A stretch of 64,000 bases of DNA, from the NCBI GenBank assembly GCA_002372505.1, contig DFGY01000062.1, positions 27,696-91,695 on the forward strand, read 5' to 3'. This document shows, piece by piece, positions 17,118-24,753 of the stretch. The position numbers and the translations under genes are program-made. The first letter of the stretch is position 1; each line of letters begins with the position of its first letter. Below the pieces are notes generated by a model, which worked only from the letters and a program-made list of their open reading frames with translations, ran no database searches and was not told where the DNA came from. This stretch comes from Firmicutes bacterium UBA3738 (GTDB lineage Bacteria > Bacillota > Clostridia > Peptostreptococcales > Anaerovoracaceae).

Positions 17118-17540
17118 TCAGAGCTTTTTTATTTGTCTTGTCTCATTCTGAAAGTCGATCTCGGCCCCCTCTTCAGCTACTGCCAGTTTTATGAACAGCT
17201 TTTCTTTTTTGCCGATTTTAATATCGTGCACATGATGGTACAATTCCATCAGCGTCCTTTCCCACATAGCAAAGGAAGCATGCTCTAAATAGCTCTTGTT
17301 CCTTATTTTCATGATAATATTGCCATTAGTCTCCATTTCAGCCTTTTCTCCGACCGCCATGATGCCCAGTGCTTTTTTCCCTTCACCCACCGATAATCCG
17401 GTATTCCCGGTTGCTTCATCCATGAGCCATCTGCCCGCTTCTTCAGAGTCGGTAAACTCTCTCCATTTTTCTTCATCTGCGCCATTCATTATTACCTTAA
17501 GAGTTTCGGTGACTTTTACTGTTCCTGTTTTTTCGCTCAT
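17118..17540 (-). CDS. Hypothetical protein under the palindromic promoter
   Basis: 140 residues; ATG at 17540 behind GAAAGGAAA. Mixed alpha/beta, acidic N-terminal half, with GMAVGEKAEM-like and DIKIGKKEKLFIKLAVAE segments. No signal peptide, membrane segment or known motif. I do not recognise the family. It has its own promoter carrying the 16-bp palindrome found also before three other transcripts of this region, so it very likely belongs to the same regulon as the AAA+ ATPase. Confidence 0.6.
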   Translation of the reverse strand: MSEKTGTVKVTETLKVIMNGADEEKWREFTDSEEAGRWLMDEATGNTGLSVGEGKKALGIMAVGEKAEMETNGNIIMKIRNKSYLEHASFAMWERTLMELYHHVHDIKIGKKEKLFIKLAVAEEGAEIDFQNETRQIKKL

Positions 17541-17588
17541 ATTATTTTTCCTTTCTTGTTGCTATTGGATCATCTTTTCTATGATTGA

Positions 17589-17620
17589 ATTATACAAATA
17601 CAAAGCTCAATTTTTTGAGC
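17589..17620 (-). promoter_or_regulatory. Palindromic operator and -10 box, site 1
   Basis: Palindrome GCTCAAAAAATTGAGC (17605-17620, minus-strand reading), a 10-bp gap, then TATAAT (17589-17594). It precedes the 140-residue gene at 17118-17540. The palindrome covers the -35 region, so a regulator bound here would control polymerase access. Confidence 0.75.
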
Positions 17621-17622
17621 AT

Positions 17623-19038
17623 TTACCGGTTATTCGTTTTTTCTTTCAGATATTTCCGCACGATTTCTACATCCTCCGGCAATGCAGGGCGATTGTATTT
17701 CTGCACCATCTGCCTGATGCAATATGCCCCTCTTTCGCGCCCGAATTCGATGGTATATTCACGCCCATCTATGTCCCAGTGAAAAATTGCTATTTTGTCA
17801 TTACGCACTTTGCTCCTATAGTTAAACACACAATTGTGTTGTCTTTCTCCTTCATCATATAGTGCAGGCGTACTGTCGATCATTTTGAAGTCGTCAGGCA
17901 GCAGCTCTTTCAGTTCAAGAAACTTGCTGTCTTCTGCCAGCAAGGGCTGTTTGAACTCTGCTTCATTTATCTGAGCATAGCGAACCATCTGATCCCTTGC
18001 AGCGTCATGGGCATTTTCCAGAGCACGTGGCCTGGTTTTTCGGAGAGAGATGAGTTCTCCCGTATCTATACAAAGCTCTCCGTAGTCTCTTGCAATGAAT
18101 TCGAACCTTTTGAATATTCTTTTCGGTATATCTTCAGCTGTCTCGAACAATCTGTTAGCATAATATCGTACTAAAAAATCTGACAAAGCCCACTTGATCA
18201 TTACAGGGTCTGAAAAGTTCTTCACACCGGCGCCAATCCATTCCATGAATTCATCCTTCGGAATCGATAGAAGCAATCCCCAGTCAGCCGGCTTTATGAA
18301 TTCAGCAACCTTCGTCACATACCAGGAATAATTCATGTTTTTTCTGTTGTAGTTGATCATTAAAGGCTGTTCTGATTCGCCTCTGATCAGTTCATCCGGC
18401 GTTCTGTATTTACATGCGTCGTGAATCTTGATGGGGTTTGCGAAGTAGTGGTCACTTCTTATTGTCCTTGCAACATCTTTAAGTATCTTCTTTTCTTCGC
18501 CCAACATCATAAAGATGTCGGCCAGCACATTTCTGAAACTTTCATTGCGCATGAGCAACCTGTTGAGAAATGAAGTGAATCTGAAATAGTAAAAAGTGTT
18601 ATTGAATCCACTCCAGTACAGTTCACCATCCTCTCTTAAATGCATGTTCAATACTGGTCTGTACGTTGTCTTGACTTTCATGGCCGGCTTACCATATGTG
18701 CTGCGAAATTCAATCCCTGTTATGGGATGGAATACAAGCGTTATGTAATCCATATAGCCGGAAGGCATCTTTTTCTTTTTCAGAGCTACAAGCATATCAA
18801 GTTCTAACATCTTCTTTTTTTCCACTGACTCATCGTAATAATTCATGTATATGTTGTGTGGTGCTCCGGCTTTTTTGAAAAAATCACTTTCCAGACTTGT
18901 CCAATAGTCATAATACCAGTCCCATCTTTCAGTATTGTAAAAGTAGTCGACATTGCTTTTGCGACCGCCGAATACATATTTCGAATCATGATGGTCATAG
19001 TATCTTGACACTATTTCTTTTACTGTATTTATATCCAT
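17623..19038 (-). CDS. PcfJ-domain protein
   Basis: 471 residues from the ATG at 19038 (MDINTVKEIVSRYYD). The C-terminal ~90 residues match the PcfJ-like pattern: a basic/acidic helix, EGERQHNCVFNY (family form: EG..M.HCV..Y), then IDGREYTIEFGRERG and IRQMVQKYN. PcfJ was named from the pCF10 conjugative plasmid; its biochemical role is not established. The N-terminal ~380 residues are helical and unassigned. The start forms TGAAATG with a preceding 39-codon reading frame, suggesting translational coupling. An earlier ATG at 19152 is in frame but the stretch between looks less coding than the alternative frame. Fourth gene of the five-gene operon from 20818. Confidence 0.7.
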   Translation of the reverse strand: MDINTVKEIVSRYYDHHDSKYVFGGRKSNVDYFYNTERWDWYYDYWTSLESDFFKKAGAPHNIYMNYYDESVEKKKMLELDMLVALKKKKMPSGYMDYITLVFHPITGIEFRSTYGKPAMKVKTTYRPVLNMHLREDGELYWSGFNNTFYYFRFTSFLNRLLMRNESFRNVLADIFMMLGEEKKILKDVARTIRSDHYFANPIKIHDACKYRTPDELIRGESEQPLMINYNRKNMNYSWYVTKVAEFIKPADWGLLLSIPKDEFMEWIGAGVKNFSDPVMIKWALSDFLVRYYANRLFETAEDIPKRIFKRFEFIARDYGELCIDTGELISLRKTRPRALENAHDAARDQMVRYAQINEAEFKQPLLAEDSKFLELKELLPDDFKMIDSTPALYDEGERQHNCVFNYRSKVRNDKIAIFHWDIDGREYTIEFGRERGAYCIRQMVQKYNRPALPEDVEIVRKYLKEKTNNR

Positions 19039-19039
19039 T

Positions 19040-19159
19040 TCAGCGCTCACTTTCTCTTTGATCTTTACTATCGGATTCTTTCTTGTTCTTACTGTCTGTC
19101 TCTTTGTCCTGATCCAATATGTCCAGGATGTCGCCACATGGGGTTTCTCCATATATCAA
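19040..19159 (-). CDS. Possible 39-residue acidic linker gene
   Basis: It starts with TTG overlapping the TGA of the upstream gene (TTGA) behind GGTGG, and stops one base before the PcfJ-protein ATG. Sequence begins LIYGETPCGDILDILDQDK and then is rich in Asp, Glu, Lys and Ser. Codon composition looks more protein-like than the overlapping frame of the PcfJ gene. It may be a true small protein or only a coupling device; I rate this low. Confidence 0.35.
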   Translation of the reverse strand: MIYGETPCGDILDILDQDKETDSKNKKESDSKDQRESER

Positions 19160-20082
19160 TTCAAAGCCACCTTTGCGATGCTGTTTACGATGTGCTCGCT
19201 GCGTTCTCTTATAAGCCGCGCCGCGGTACTGAAAAATGTTTTCCAGTCTTCATCATTATCGGGATATGGTATTTCCAGCGAATGCCCCGGGAAGAACGGT
19301 ATTGGCAGATAGTTTTCATCGACCATAGACAGCAGCATATTCTTCTCAACAAATGTTCTCCAGCATCCGAAGTGATCCAGCCATGCTTTGGCATACGATA
19401 TCTCTCTTTTGCCTTCATCCCGGCTCTTTATACAAAACAGTTTCCTGAGCGGATCGGTATCCGGTATCGTCTGATCCCTATTCGGATCGTGACTGGTGTG
19501 GATATCATAATACTCTTTGATTGCCATGAGGCAAAGATCCGTCTGGTCATAAGCCGCAAGATAATCAGGTGCTCCGGTGTAGCCTGTCCTTGCGCAGTTG
19601 AATCCTCTGGGCACCGGCATGAAGTTGCCGATAGTATGGCTTACTGCGAGGAAATCCATCGCACCGGCTTTTTCAAGTCTGGCACGACACTCTTTCGAGA
19701 ATTCTCCCTCTGCTGACAGCAGCTGATAAGTGCCTGTCTTTTTTCCGCAAGACAGCCCGAGAAATTTCTTTAACGGTGACCATGCAGATGTAAGCGTATC
19801 GCTGAATTCCGCGAGATTCTCAGCTTCTCTTCTTACCGGGAATTCATCGAGGATCTGCTTTGAATAATCAGAGCTGTCACAGTCAAACAGCCTTATCTCA
19901 CTGGATGCGCAGATATTGCCCATGAGCCAGTACAGACATATCTTCTGCAGCGGATCCAGTGCATCCCAGTCACTGCCGATGCTATCCTTTATATCACAGA
20001 CATGATCGAGCCATCTCATCATCTCGCCACCTATCTCGTTTTTCACATCGTATTGTGCATTAATTTTTTTGTTGTTTTTCAT
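19156..20082 (-). CDS. Hypothetical protein with HTIGN-VP motif
   Basis: 308 residues; ATG behind GAAAGGAAAAA. Near residue 160 it has SHTIGNFMPVPRGFNCAR, then DYLAAYDQTDLCLMAIKEYY. This HTxGN...P...N...DxxD...L..I motif series is shared, more divergently, with the protein at 22167-23402 (TCGNMTTIPN...DRWDAKLQNIKDF). I regard the two as distant members of one uncharacterised family common as orphan genes in Firmicutes. No membrane segment or catalytic site that I can name. It ends RLIRERSEHIVNSI. Third gene of the 20818-17623 operon. Confidence 0.6.
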   Translation of the reverse strand: MKNNKKINAQYDVKNEIGGEMMRWLDHVCDIKDSIGSDWDALDPLQKICLYWLMGNICASSEIRLFDCDSSDYSKQILDEFPVRREAENLAEFSDTLTSAWSPLKKFLGLSCGKKTGTYQLLSAEGEFSKECRARLEKAGAMDFLAVSHTIGNFMPVPRGFNCARTGYTGAPDYLAAYDQTDLCLMAIKEYYDIHTSHDPNRDQTIPDTDPLRKLFCIKSRDEGKREISYAKAWLDHFGCWRTFVEKNMLLSMVDENYLPIPFFPGHSLEIPYPDNDEDWKTFFSTAARLIRERSEHIVNSIAKVALN

Positions 20083-20128
20083 TGTTTTTTCCTTTCTATT
20101 CTATCTCTTACGAACCACAATAACTTGT

Positions 20129-20674
20129 CTATCTGGAACCCCTTATTTCTTGCATTACCCCTATCGACTCTTTTGCCTTGTCAAAATCCAGGGTTCCACA
20201 GATATATCCGACTATGGAGTAGCACAGATCGCCCATCATATGCGGGCAAAAGTTTAGAATGTACCACATCGTATCAGTGAAATATTTCTCTAGCATTTCA
20301 TATCTGATAAGCGTTCCGCTGTATACGTCTTTGTTTTCTTCATCGTATATAATCGTGCGGTCATACAGCGTATCCATCTGATATGTTACATTGCCATTTA
20401 TATAATTCATGATGCGCGCCGCTCTCTCATCGCCATGCCCGTCTTCAGCCTCTATTGGCTGGCAATAGTATGTCTGGCAATACATGTGTTCATCTTTGAA
20501 CCTGATGCTTGTCTCGACCACTTTGCTGATCACATTGTCATCTTCAGTGGCAAAATACAGAGTATCAATATCCTCCATATCTTTCAGACAGCCGTCTTCA
20601 TTCAGCGGTCTGTACCCTATATTTGCTTTTTTGAAGTAATCTTTTACAAGCGACAGTGCTTCTTTCTTGTTCAT
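20129..20674 (-). CDS. Hypothetical protein, YbjN-like in layout
   Basis: 181 residues; ATG behind GAGGGGAGATG. Order of features: an N-terminal helix (KKEALSLVKDYFKKANIGY), beta strands, then RIMNYINGNVTYQM and a C-terminal helical part ending FDKAKESIG. The N...N..G.........DGxLxxR-type layout recalls the YbjN / secretion-chaperone-like fold, but the match is loose. Second gene of the operon, 54 bp before the next gene. Confidence 0.5.
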   Translation of the reverse strand: MNKKEALSLVKDYFKKANIGYRPLNEDGCLKDMEDIDTLYFATEDDNVISKVVETSIRFKDEHMYCQTYYCQPIEAEDGHGDERAARIMNYINGNVTYQMDTLYDRTIIYDEENKDVYSGTLIRYEMLEKYFTDTMWYILNFCPHMMGDLCYSIVGYICGTLDFDKAKESIGVMQEIRGSR

Positions 20675-20818
20675 TTACATCTCCCCTCTCATCACTTTGT
20701 TCAGATTATTTATGGCGATTTTCCTTATTTCTTTTTTTATTACTTTTTCGTATTCTGCGTTGCCTTTCTGTGTTTTGACATGATTAAGTTCGAATAACAA
20801 GCTTTTCATTTTGCTCAT
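20675..20818 (-). CDS. 47-residue basic protein, first gene of the minus-strand operon
   Basis: ATG at 20818 with AAAGGAGG 8 nt upstream, a near-ideal site. It encodes MSKMKSLLFELNHVKTQKGN followed by a Lys-rich helical half. The TAA is directly followed by the ATG of the 181-residue gene. The perfect ribosome site and coupling support a real small gene; function unknown. It is the first gene behind palindromic promoter site 2. Confidence 0.7.
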   Translation of the reverse strand: MSKMKSLLFELNHVKTQKGNAEYEKVIKKEIRKIAINNLNKVMRGEM

Positions 20819-20850
20819 ATGAGATACCTCCTTTCGTAATTTCTGATTCA

Positions 20851-20882
20851 ATTATATCTATGCGATGCTCAAAAAATTGAGC
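20851..20882 (-). promoter_or_regulatory. Palindromic operator and -10 box, site 2
   Basis: Minus strand: GCTCAATTTTTTGAGC (20867-20882), a 10-bp gap, TATAAT (20851-20856). It drives the operon 20818-17623 (47-residue gene, 181-residue gene, 308-residue gene, PcfJ protein). Confidence 0.75.
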
Positions 20883-21025
20883 ATTGATATCTTTTTTGGG
20901 AGATTATTATTAAATTTTTTGAAACGGCGGCATCAAAGCACATATTTCGCATATCGCTTAATAAAAGTGCAGGAACTGCTGGATTTATGCTATAATACTG
21001 AGAACATCGGAAAGGAGGAGCGCGA

Positions 21026-22045
21026 ATGAAACTGCACATAATGTCCGCAGATAATGAAGTGGCGGTGTTGACTGATTCAGGTCTCACCATTATTGATCCT
21101 GCGCTCTGTCCTATGTTCATCAAGAGAACAAACGATGTCCACACATGGATCAGTAGCAGAGCTATAGAGGGCGTCCGTTCGAATTCCCGCATACTGAAAA
21201 AAGTCCATGGGCTGTCTCGTTTCGCTTCTGACTACGATACTGCTATGGCTTACAATGCGGCCTGCGTCACGGATAACTTCTGGGTCCGCACAGGATCCGA
21301 GACATGGGACGATATCCGGTTCACTAATGATATCTACTTTCGCATGGCTCTGGACAGTGACAACGAAATGATAGGCAAAGCTCCTTCAAGAACGCCGGAG
21401 CTTACCAATATCGGCACACAGGAAAAAGGCTGGCGCCTCATCGGTGATGAATGGTGGCTATACAAAAGAGAGCCGGACTTTCAGCAAAAGGCAGAAATCC
21501 TGACATACCGCATTGGCCGGTTGCTGGGTTTTGATATGGCGCACTACGAGATGGATGGCGACTATATCCGCACTCTCGATTTCACAAAAGGCGAATATAA
21601 TCTCCAGCATGCTGACGCTGTAATGCACGGCAAGCTGGAAGATGATTATGAATATAATTACGATAAGCTGATGGCAATGGGTCCGGCACTTGCCTCACAG
21701 TATCTGGACATCATTTACCTTGACTCACTGATGAACAACGTTGATCGCCATCTGAAGAATTACGGCTTTCTCACTTCGCAGGAGGATGGCAGCATTATCA
21801 AAATGGCGCCAAACTACGATAACAACATGAGTCTGTACGGATACCCCGGATGTCTTGGCAGTGACCGGTGCGGCGGATTGATGAAGTTCTTTACAGATTT
21901 CCTGACAAACAAAGGCATCAAATACGAGACACCCGAACTGAAAAAAAATGATCTGCTGGATCTTTGCAAAGGATTTGACAGGCCGGAAGAACTGGTCCGC
22001 TACATAATGGCCGGACAGGAAGTCGTGCAGCAATGTTGTGTGTAA
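21026..22045 (+). CDS. HipA-like kinase-domain protein
   Basis: 339 residues; ATG at 21026 behind AAAGGAGGAG, with TATAAT about 35 bp upstream. Features of the HipA/CtkA-type fold: WWLYKREPDFQQKAEILTYR (candidate nucleotide-binding Lys and partner Glu), GRLLGFDMAHYEM, and the catalytic-loop signature LMNNVDRHLKNYGFL (HipA: N.D.H..N), followed by APNYDNN (metal-binding Asp). No HipB-like antitoxin is adjacent, and the HipA N-subdomain is absent. So it is a stand-alone HipA-fold kinase, possibly a regulator of the neighbouring genes. Its promoter lacks the regional palindrome. Confidence 0.7.
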   Translation: MKLHIMSADNEVAVLTDSGLTIIDPALCPMFIKRTNDVHTWISSRAIEGVRSNSRILKKVHGLSRFASDYDTAMAYNAACVTDNFWVRTGSETWDDIRFTNDIYFRMALDSDNEMIGKAPSRTPELTNIGTQEKGWRLIGDEWWLYKREPDFQQKAEILTYRIGRLLGFDMAHYEMDGDYIRTLDFTKGEYNLQHADAVMHGKLEDDYEYNYDKLMAMGPALASQYLDIIYLDSLMNNVDRHLKNYGFLTSQEDGSIIKMAPNYDNNMSLYGYPGCLGSDRCGGLMKFFTDFLTNKGIKYETPELKKNDLLDLCKGFDRPEELVRYIMAGQEVVQQCCV

Positions 22046-22166
22046 AATCAAAACACACTCCAACTGTTGCAGGTAATTGTACTCTTTTCACATTATCCAT
22101 TTTAGGTTAAGAGTGCTTTGCCAAATAAGTTTGATCTCCGACATATAACGGAACGAAAGGGATAAT

Positions 22167-23402
22167 ATGAAAATGAAAGATAAATGGTTCGAACGAGGTG
22201 GATTTCTTTATGATATAACGAAGGAGTATGGGCGGTTAAGGAAAAAGGACATCAAGGACATCATAGATAATCCAAATAATAATAAATCTGATCTTGATTT
22301 TTATGAAATCCTTTTTCTTAATAACCTTGATAATGTCGCCAAAAATTTTATTACTCGTAGAATCCCCAAAAATGTTAACTCTGTGTCTATTTTTCATACG
22401 TGCTTTAATTGGAAGAGTCAAAATAATAATGAAAAGAAATTACCTATTATTGATGAATTAAAATCATTTGCAAACACAAACTTTATATATAAACTTCCGG
22501 GTGATTGGGATACGGATAGATTGTTGAGATATTCTTTTCGATGGGATGCTGCACCTAATTATTGGCCACATGTTGAACAACTGCGTTATTCAATTTGTGA
22601 AATTAAGAAAAACTATCCACAATATAATTATAATAATTGGAATGCAGTTGCAACAAAATCAAGCAGCGCAGAAAAATGGATTCTAAAGGGCAATAATAAA
22701 GACACTAGTATGGAAATAGAACTCTCCTCAGATATATGTACCGGCAAATCTATTGTGGCCGATATTAGTATTATCCCTAGCATGACAAAAAATATTGGAC
22801 CGAAAAAATTAAAGGAATACATATCTGATAATGTCAACAAGTTTTATTATCTTGAACCTTTTCTTAATGTGATGTACACATGTGGAAATATGACAACAAT
22901 ACCAAATATAAAAGGATCTAATAAAGGCGGAGGCAATGATCGCTGGGACGCAAAACTACAAAATATTAAAGACTTTATTGTGGAAGGCAAAGGGAAAAAA
23001 ATAGGAATAACTTTATACGAAATCTACAATAAGAAAAACGAACCCTGGAAACAATACGTCATCGAGCATTATATGAACGACTATGTAAACAAAGACTGGA
23101 ATGTAAAAAATATTCAATCACCAGAGGTTGTGTTACAGAAAGATGAAGAACCATCAGCTCGCGGAAACGAAGAAACCTTTTATATAAACGCTGCTAAACT
23201 CATCATCCAGCGTGGTTACCGTATATACTATCAATACGAACGAGATAACGAGGGAAAAATCAAATATAAAGATGACAAGCCAGTCAGAAACAAAGACCTC
23301 TTCAATGAGGATCTATCTTTCATATGCAAAGCCAAAGATGAATTGCAAGAAGCATTTAAAGCAGTCGGGATTCCGGAAAACAAACTAGATATAATAGAAT
23401 AA
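22167..23402 (+). CDS. AT-rich orphan gene, distant relative of the 19156-20082 protein
   Basis: 411 residues; ATG behind GAAAGGGAT. Base composition is clearly more AT-rich than the genes on either side, a sign of recent transfer. Near residues 233-275 it has NVMYTCGNMTTIPN, then NDRWDAKLQNIKDF, matching the GN...P...D.WD..L..I motif of the 308-residue protein. Many Lys/Asn residues; no signal peptide or membrane helix. Function is not recognised. It ends 62 bp before the convergent WYL regulator gene. Confidence 0.6.
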   Translation: MKMKDKWFERGGFLYDITKEYGRLRKKDIKDIIDNPNNNKSDLDFYEILFLNNLDNVAKNFITRRIPKNVNSVSIFHTCFNWKSQNNNEKKLPIIDELKSFANTNFIYKLPGDWDTDRLLRYSFRWDAAPNYWPHVEQLRYSICEIKKNYPQYNYNNWNAVATKSSSAEKWILKGNNKDTSMEIELSSDICTGKSIVADISIIPSMTKNIGPKKLKEYISDNVNKFYYLEPFLNVMYTCGNMTTIPNIKGSNKGGGNDRWDAKLQNIKDFIVEGKGKKIGITLYEIYNKKNEPWKQYVIEHYMNDYVNKDWNVKNIQSPEVVLQKDEEPSARGNEETFYINAAKLIIQRGYRIYYQYERDNEGKIKYKDDKPVRNKDLFNEDLSFICKAKDELQEAFKAVGIPENKLDIIE

Positions 23403-23403
23403 C

Positions 23404-23432
23404 CGGTGGTCACGTAGCTTGCATGACCACCG
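23404..23432. terminator. Hairpin between two convergent genes
   Basis: CGGTGGTCA and TGACCACCG form a perfect 9-bp stem with an 11-nt loop between the ends of the 411-residue gene (+) and the WYL regulator (-). Flanking T-runs are weak, so it is only a probable bidirectional terminator. Confidence 0.45.
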
Positions 23433-23464
23433 ATTAGAGAGCACAGAGTATCCTTTGAAAACTC

Positions 23465-24619
23465 TTACTTTTTCCCCTCTTTCATAACCCCATACATCTC
23501 AGCCATCTGTTTGATCCTGTTTTGTATTTCTTCCCTGACTTCCTCAGGTTCCAGGACTTCCATCTTTTCTGCATGCTGAAGAGCGAAGTTTATCATTCCG
23601 TAAGGAGAACACAACACTTGGACCAGATCGTAGTTCTTGTCGTTCTTATCAGGTCCGAGATATTCGTACTTGTCACCAAAAGCGGCGAACAAAAAATTGT
23701 ATTCAGGCTCGATGGATTTCCCGTACTGATCTTTTTTACTTAGTACTCTTAGCGTCATGTACTGCGGCTTATCGTAAGACATACCAAGATGTGTAAGTGT
23801 ATATTCCGAATCCCAATGCTGAGGCATATTTTCGACTTCTCTCTTAGGTATCCGTTTCGATTCTGTTTTGCTTACATCCGACATAAGATCCACGCGCAGT
23901 ATATATGTGTTCTTGTATTTTTCGTTTGCTGCCAGCAGATAGTATTTCCCATCATTGGCCACAATATAGTACGGACTGGCAATCCTTTCATAATTACCCG
24001 CAGGAGCCAGTTTTCTTTCACGTGTGTACCCGTTGAATCTATATTTGATCTGGACATTTTCATCTATAGCCTGTTGTATCGTCCTGAGGTTGTCTCTCAG
24101 CTGCTGTATGTCATATTTCGGGGTCTCATATATCTTGCAGACATTACTGGCGCTTGCTTTGTAGTGTTTAGAAGCGAATTTTTCTTCAAGTGTCTTTATC
24201 AGTTTATCCGCTCTTTCCGGTTCCATGGTACGAGAGAAGTTTATGGCTTCTACCATACTGCTGATATCTTCATGAGAAAACTCGGGATTATAATACAGAT
24301 TACTCACTTGAAGATAATCTTTTTCAAATTCTTCTGTATCACCAGCTTCCCCGTACACAGCTTTGTAATCATCAAAAACGATTCGCCAGTCATCGTCCGG
24401 AAGAGGTATATCATTCTCATCCAGATTCATTGCATCTGCAAGATTAACAAGAAATGTATGCACCGTAGTCCGGTTGCCCAGGTTAATATTCTTTCCTTCG
24501 AAATACTCTCTTATATCCTTTAGATTGATTTTGTGATCCGGATCCGGATCCGTATTTTTCTTAAGATACTCCAGAAACATAATAGTGCGTCTGGTCTGAT
24601 TTATCTTTTCCCCTTTCAT
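23465..24619 (-). CDS. WYL-domain transcriptional regulator
   Basis: 384 residues; ATG behind GGGAGG. N-terminal ~80 residues form a winged-helix-like region (RRTIMFLEYLKKNTDP, NRTTVHTFLVNLADAMN). The WYL domain spans about 185-270, with KYRFNGYTRERKLAPAG and SPYYIVANDGKYYLLAANEK, then YILRVDLM. A C-terminal WCX-like extension follows to about 360. WYL regulators sense ligands, often nucleic-acid-related, and control defence and mobile loci. It is transcribed divergently from the AAA+ ATPase gene, and the shared gap holds the palindrome that also occurs before three other transcripts. It is the obvious candidate to bind that palindrome and to control itself. Confidence 0.85.
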   Translation of the reverse strand: MKGEKINQTRRTIMFLEYLKKNTDPDPDHKINLKDIREYFEGKNINLGNRTTVHTFLVNLADAMNLDENDIPLPDDDWRIVFDDYKAVYGEAGDTEEFEKDYLQVSNLYYNPEFSHEDISSMVEAINFSRTMEPERADKLIKTLEEKFASKHYKASASNVCKIYETPKYDIQQLRDNLRTIQQAIDENVQIKYRFNGYTRERKLAPAGNYERIASPYYIVANDGKYYLLAANEKYKNTYILRVDLMSDVSKTESKRIPKREVENMPQHWDSEYTLTHLGMSYDKPQYMTLRVLSKKDQYGKSIEPEYNFLFAAFGDKYEYLGPDKNDKNYDLVQVLCSPYGMINFALQHAEKMEVLEPEEVREEIQNRIKQMAEMYGVMKEGKK

Positions 24620-24664
24620 AATGATCCTCCCTGAAACAAAGGCTTGTGGATTTTTCGCCTCTTT

Positions 24665-24712
24665 ATATTATATCATGTACGCTCAAAAAATTGAGCATTG
24701 TATTTGTATCAT
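24665..24712. promoter_or_regulatory. Palindromic operator with divergent promoters, site 3
   Basis: Perfect palindrome GCTCAAAAAATTGAGC (24681-24696). Rightward: a 10-bp gap and TATCAT (24707-24712) for the AAA+ gene. Leftward: TAATAT at 10 bp, or TATAAT at 8 bp (24665-24672), for the WYL regulator. A single bound dimer could control both directions. Confidence 0.75.
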
Positions 24713-24753
24713 TATAGCATAATCTACATTTCAAACAATCAGCGGAGGGAAAA

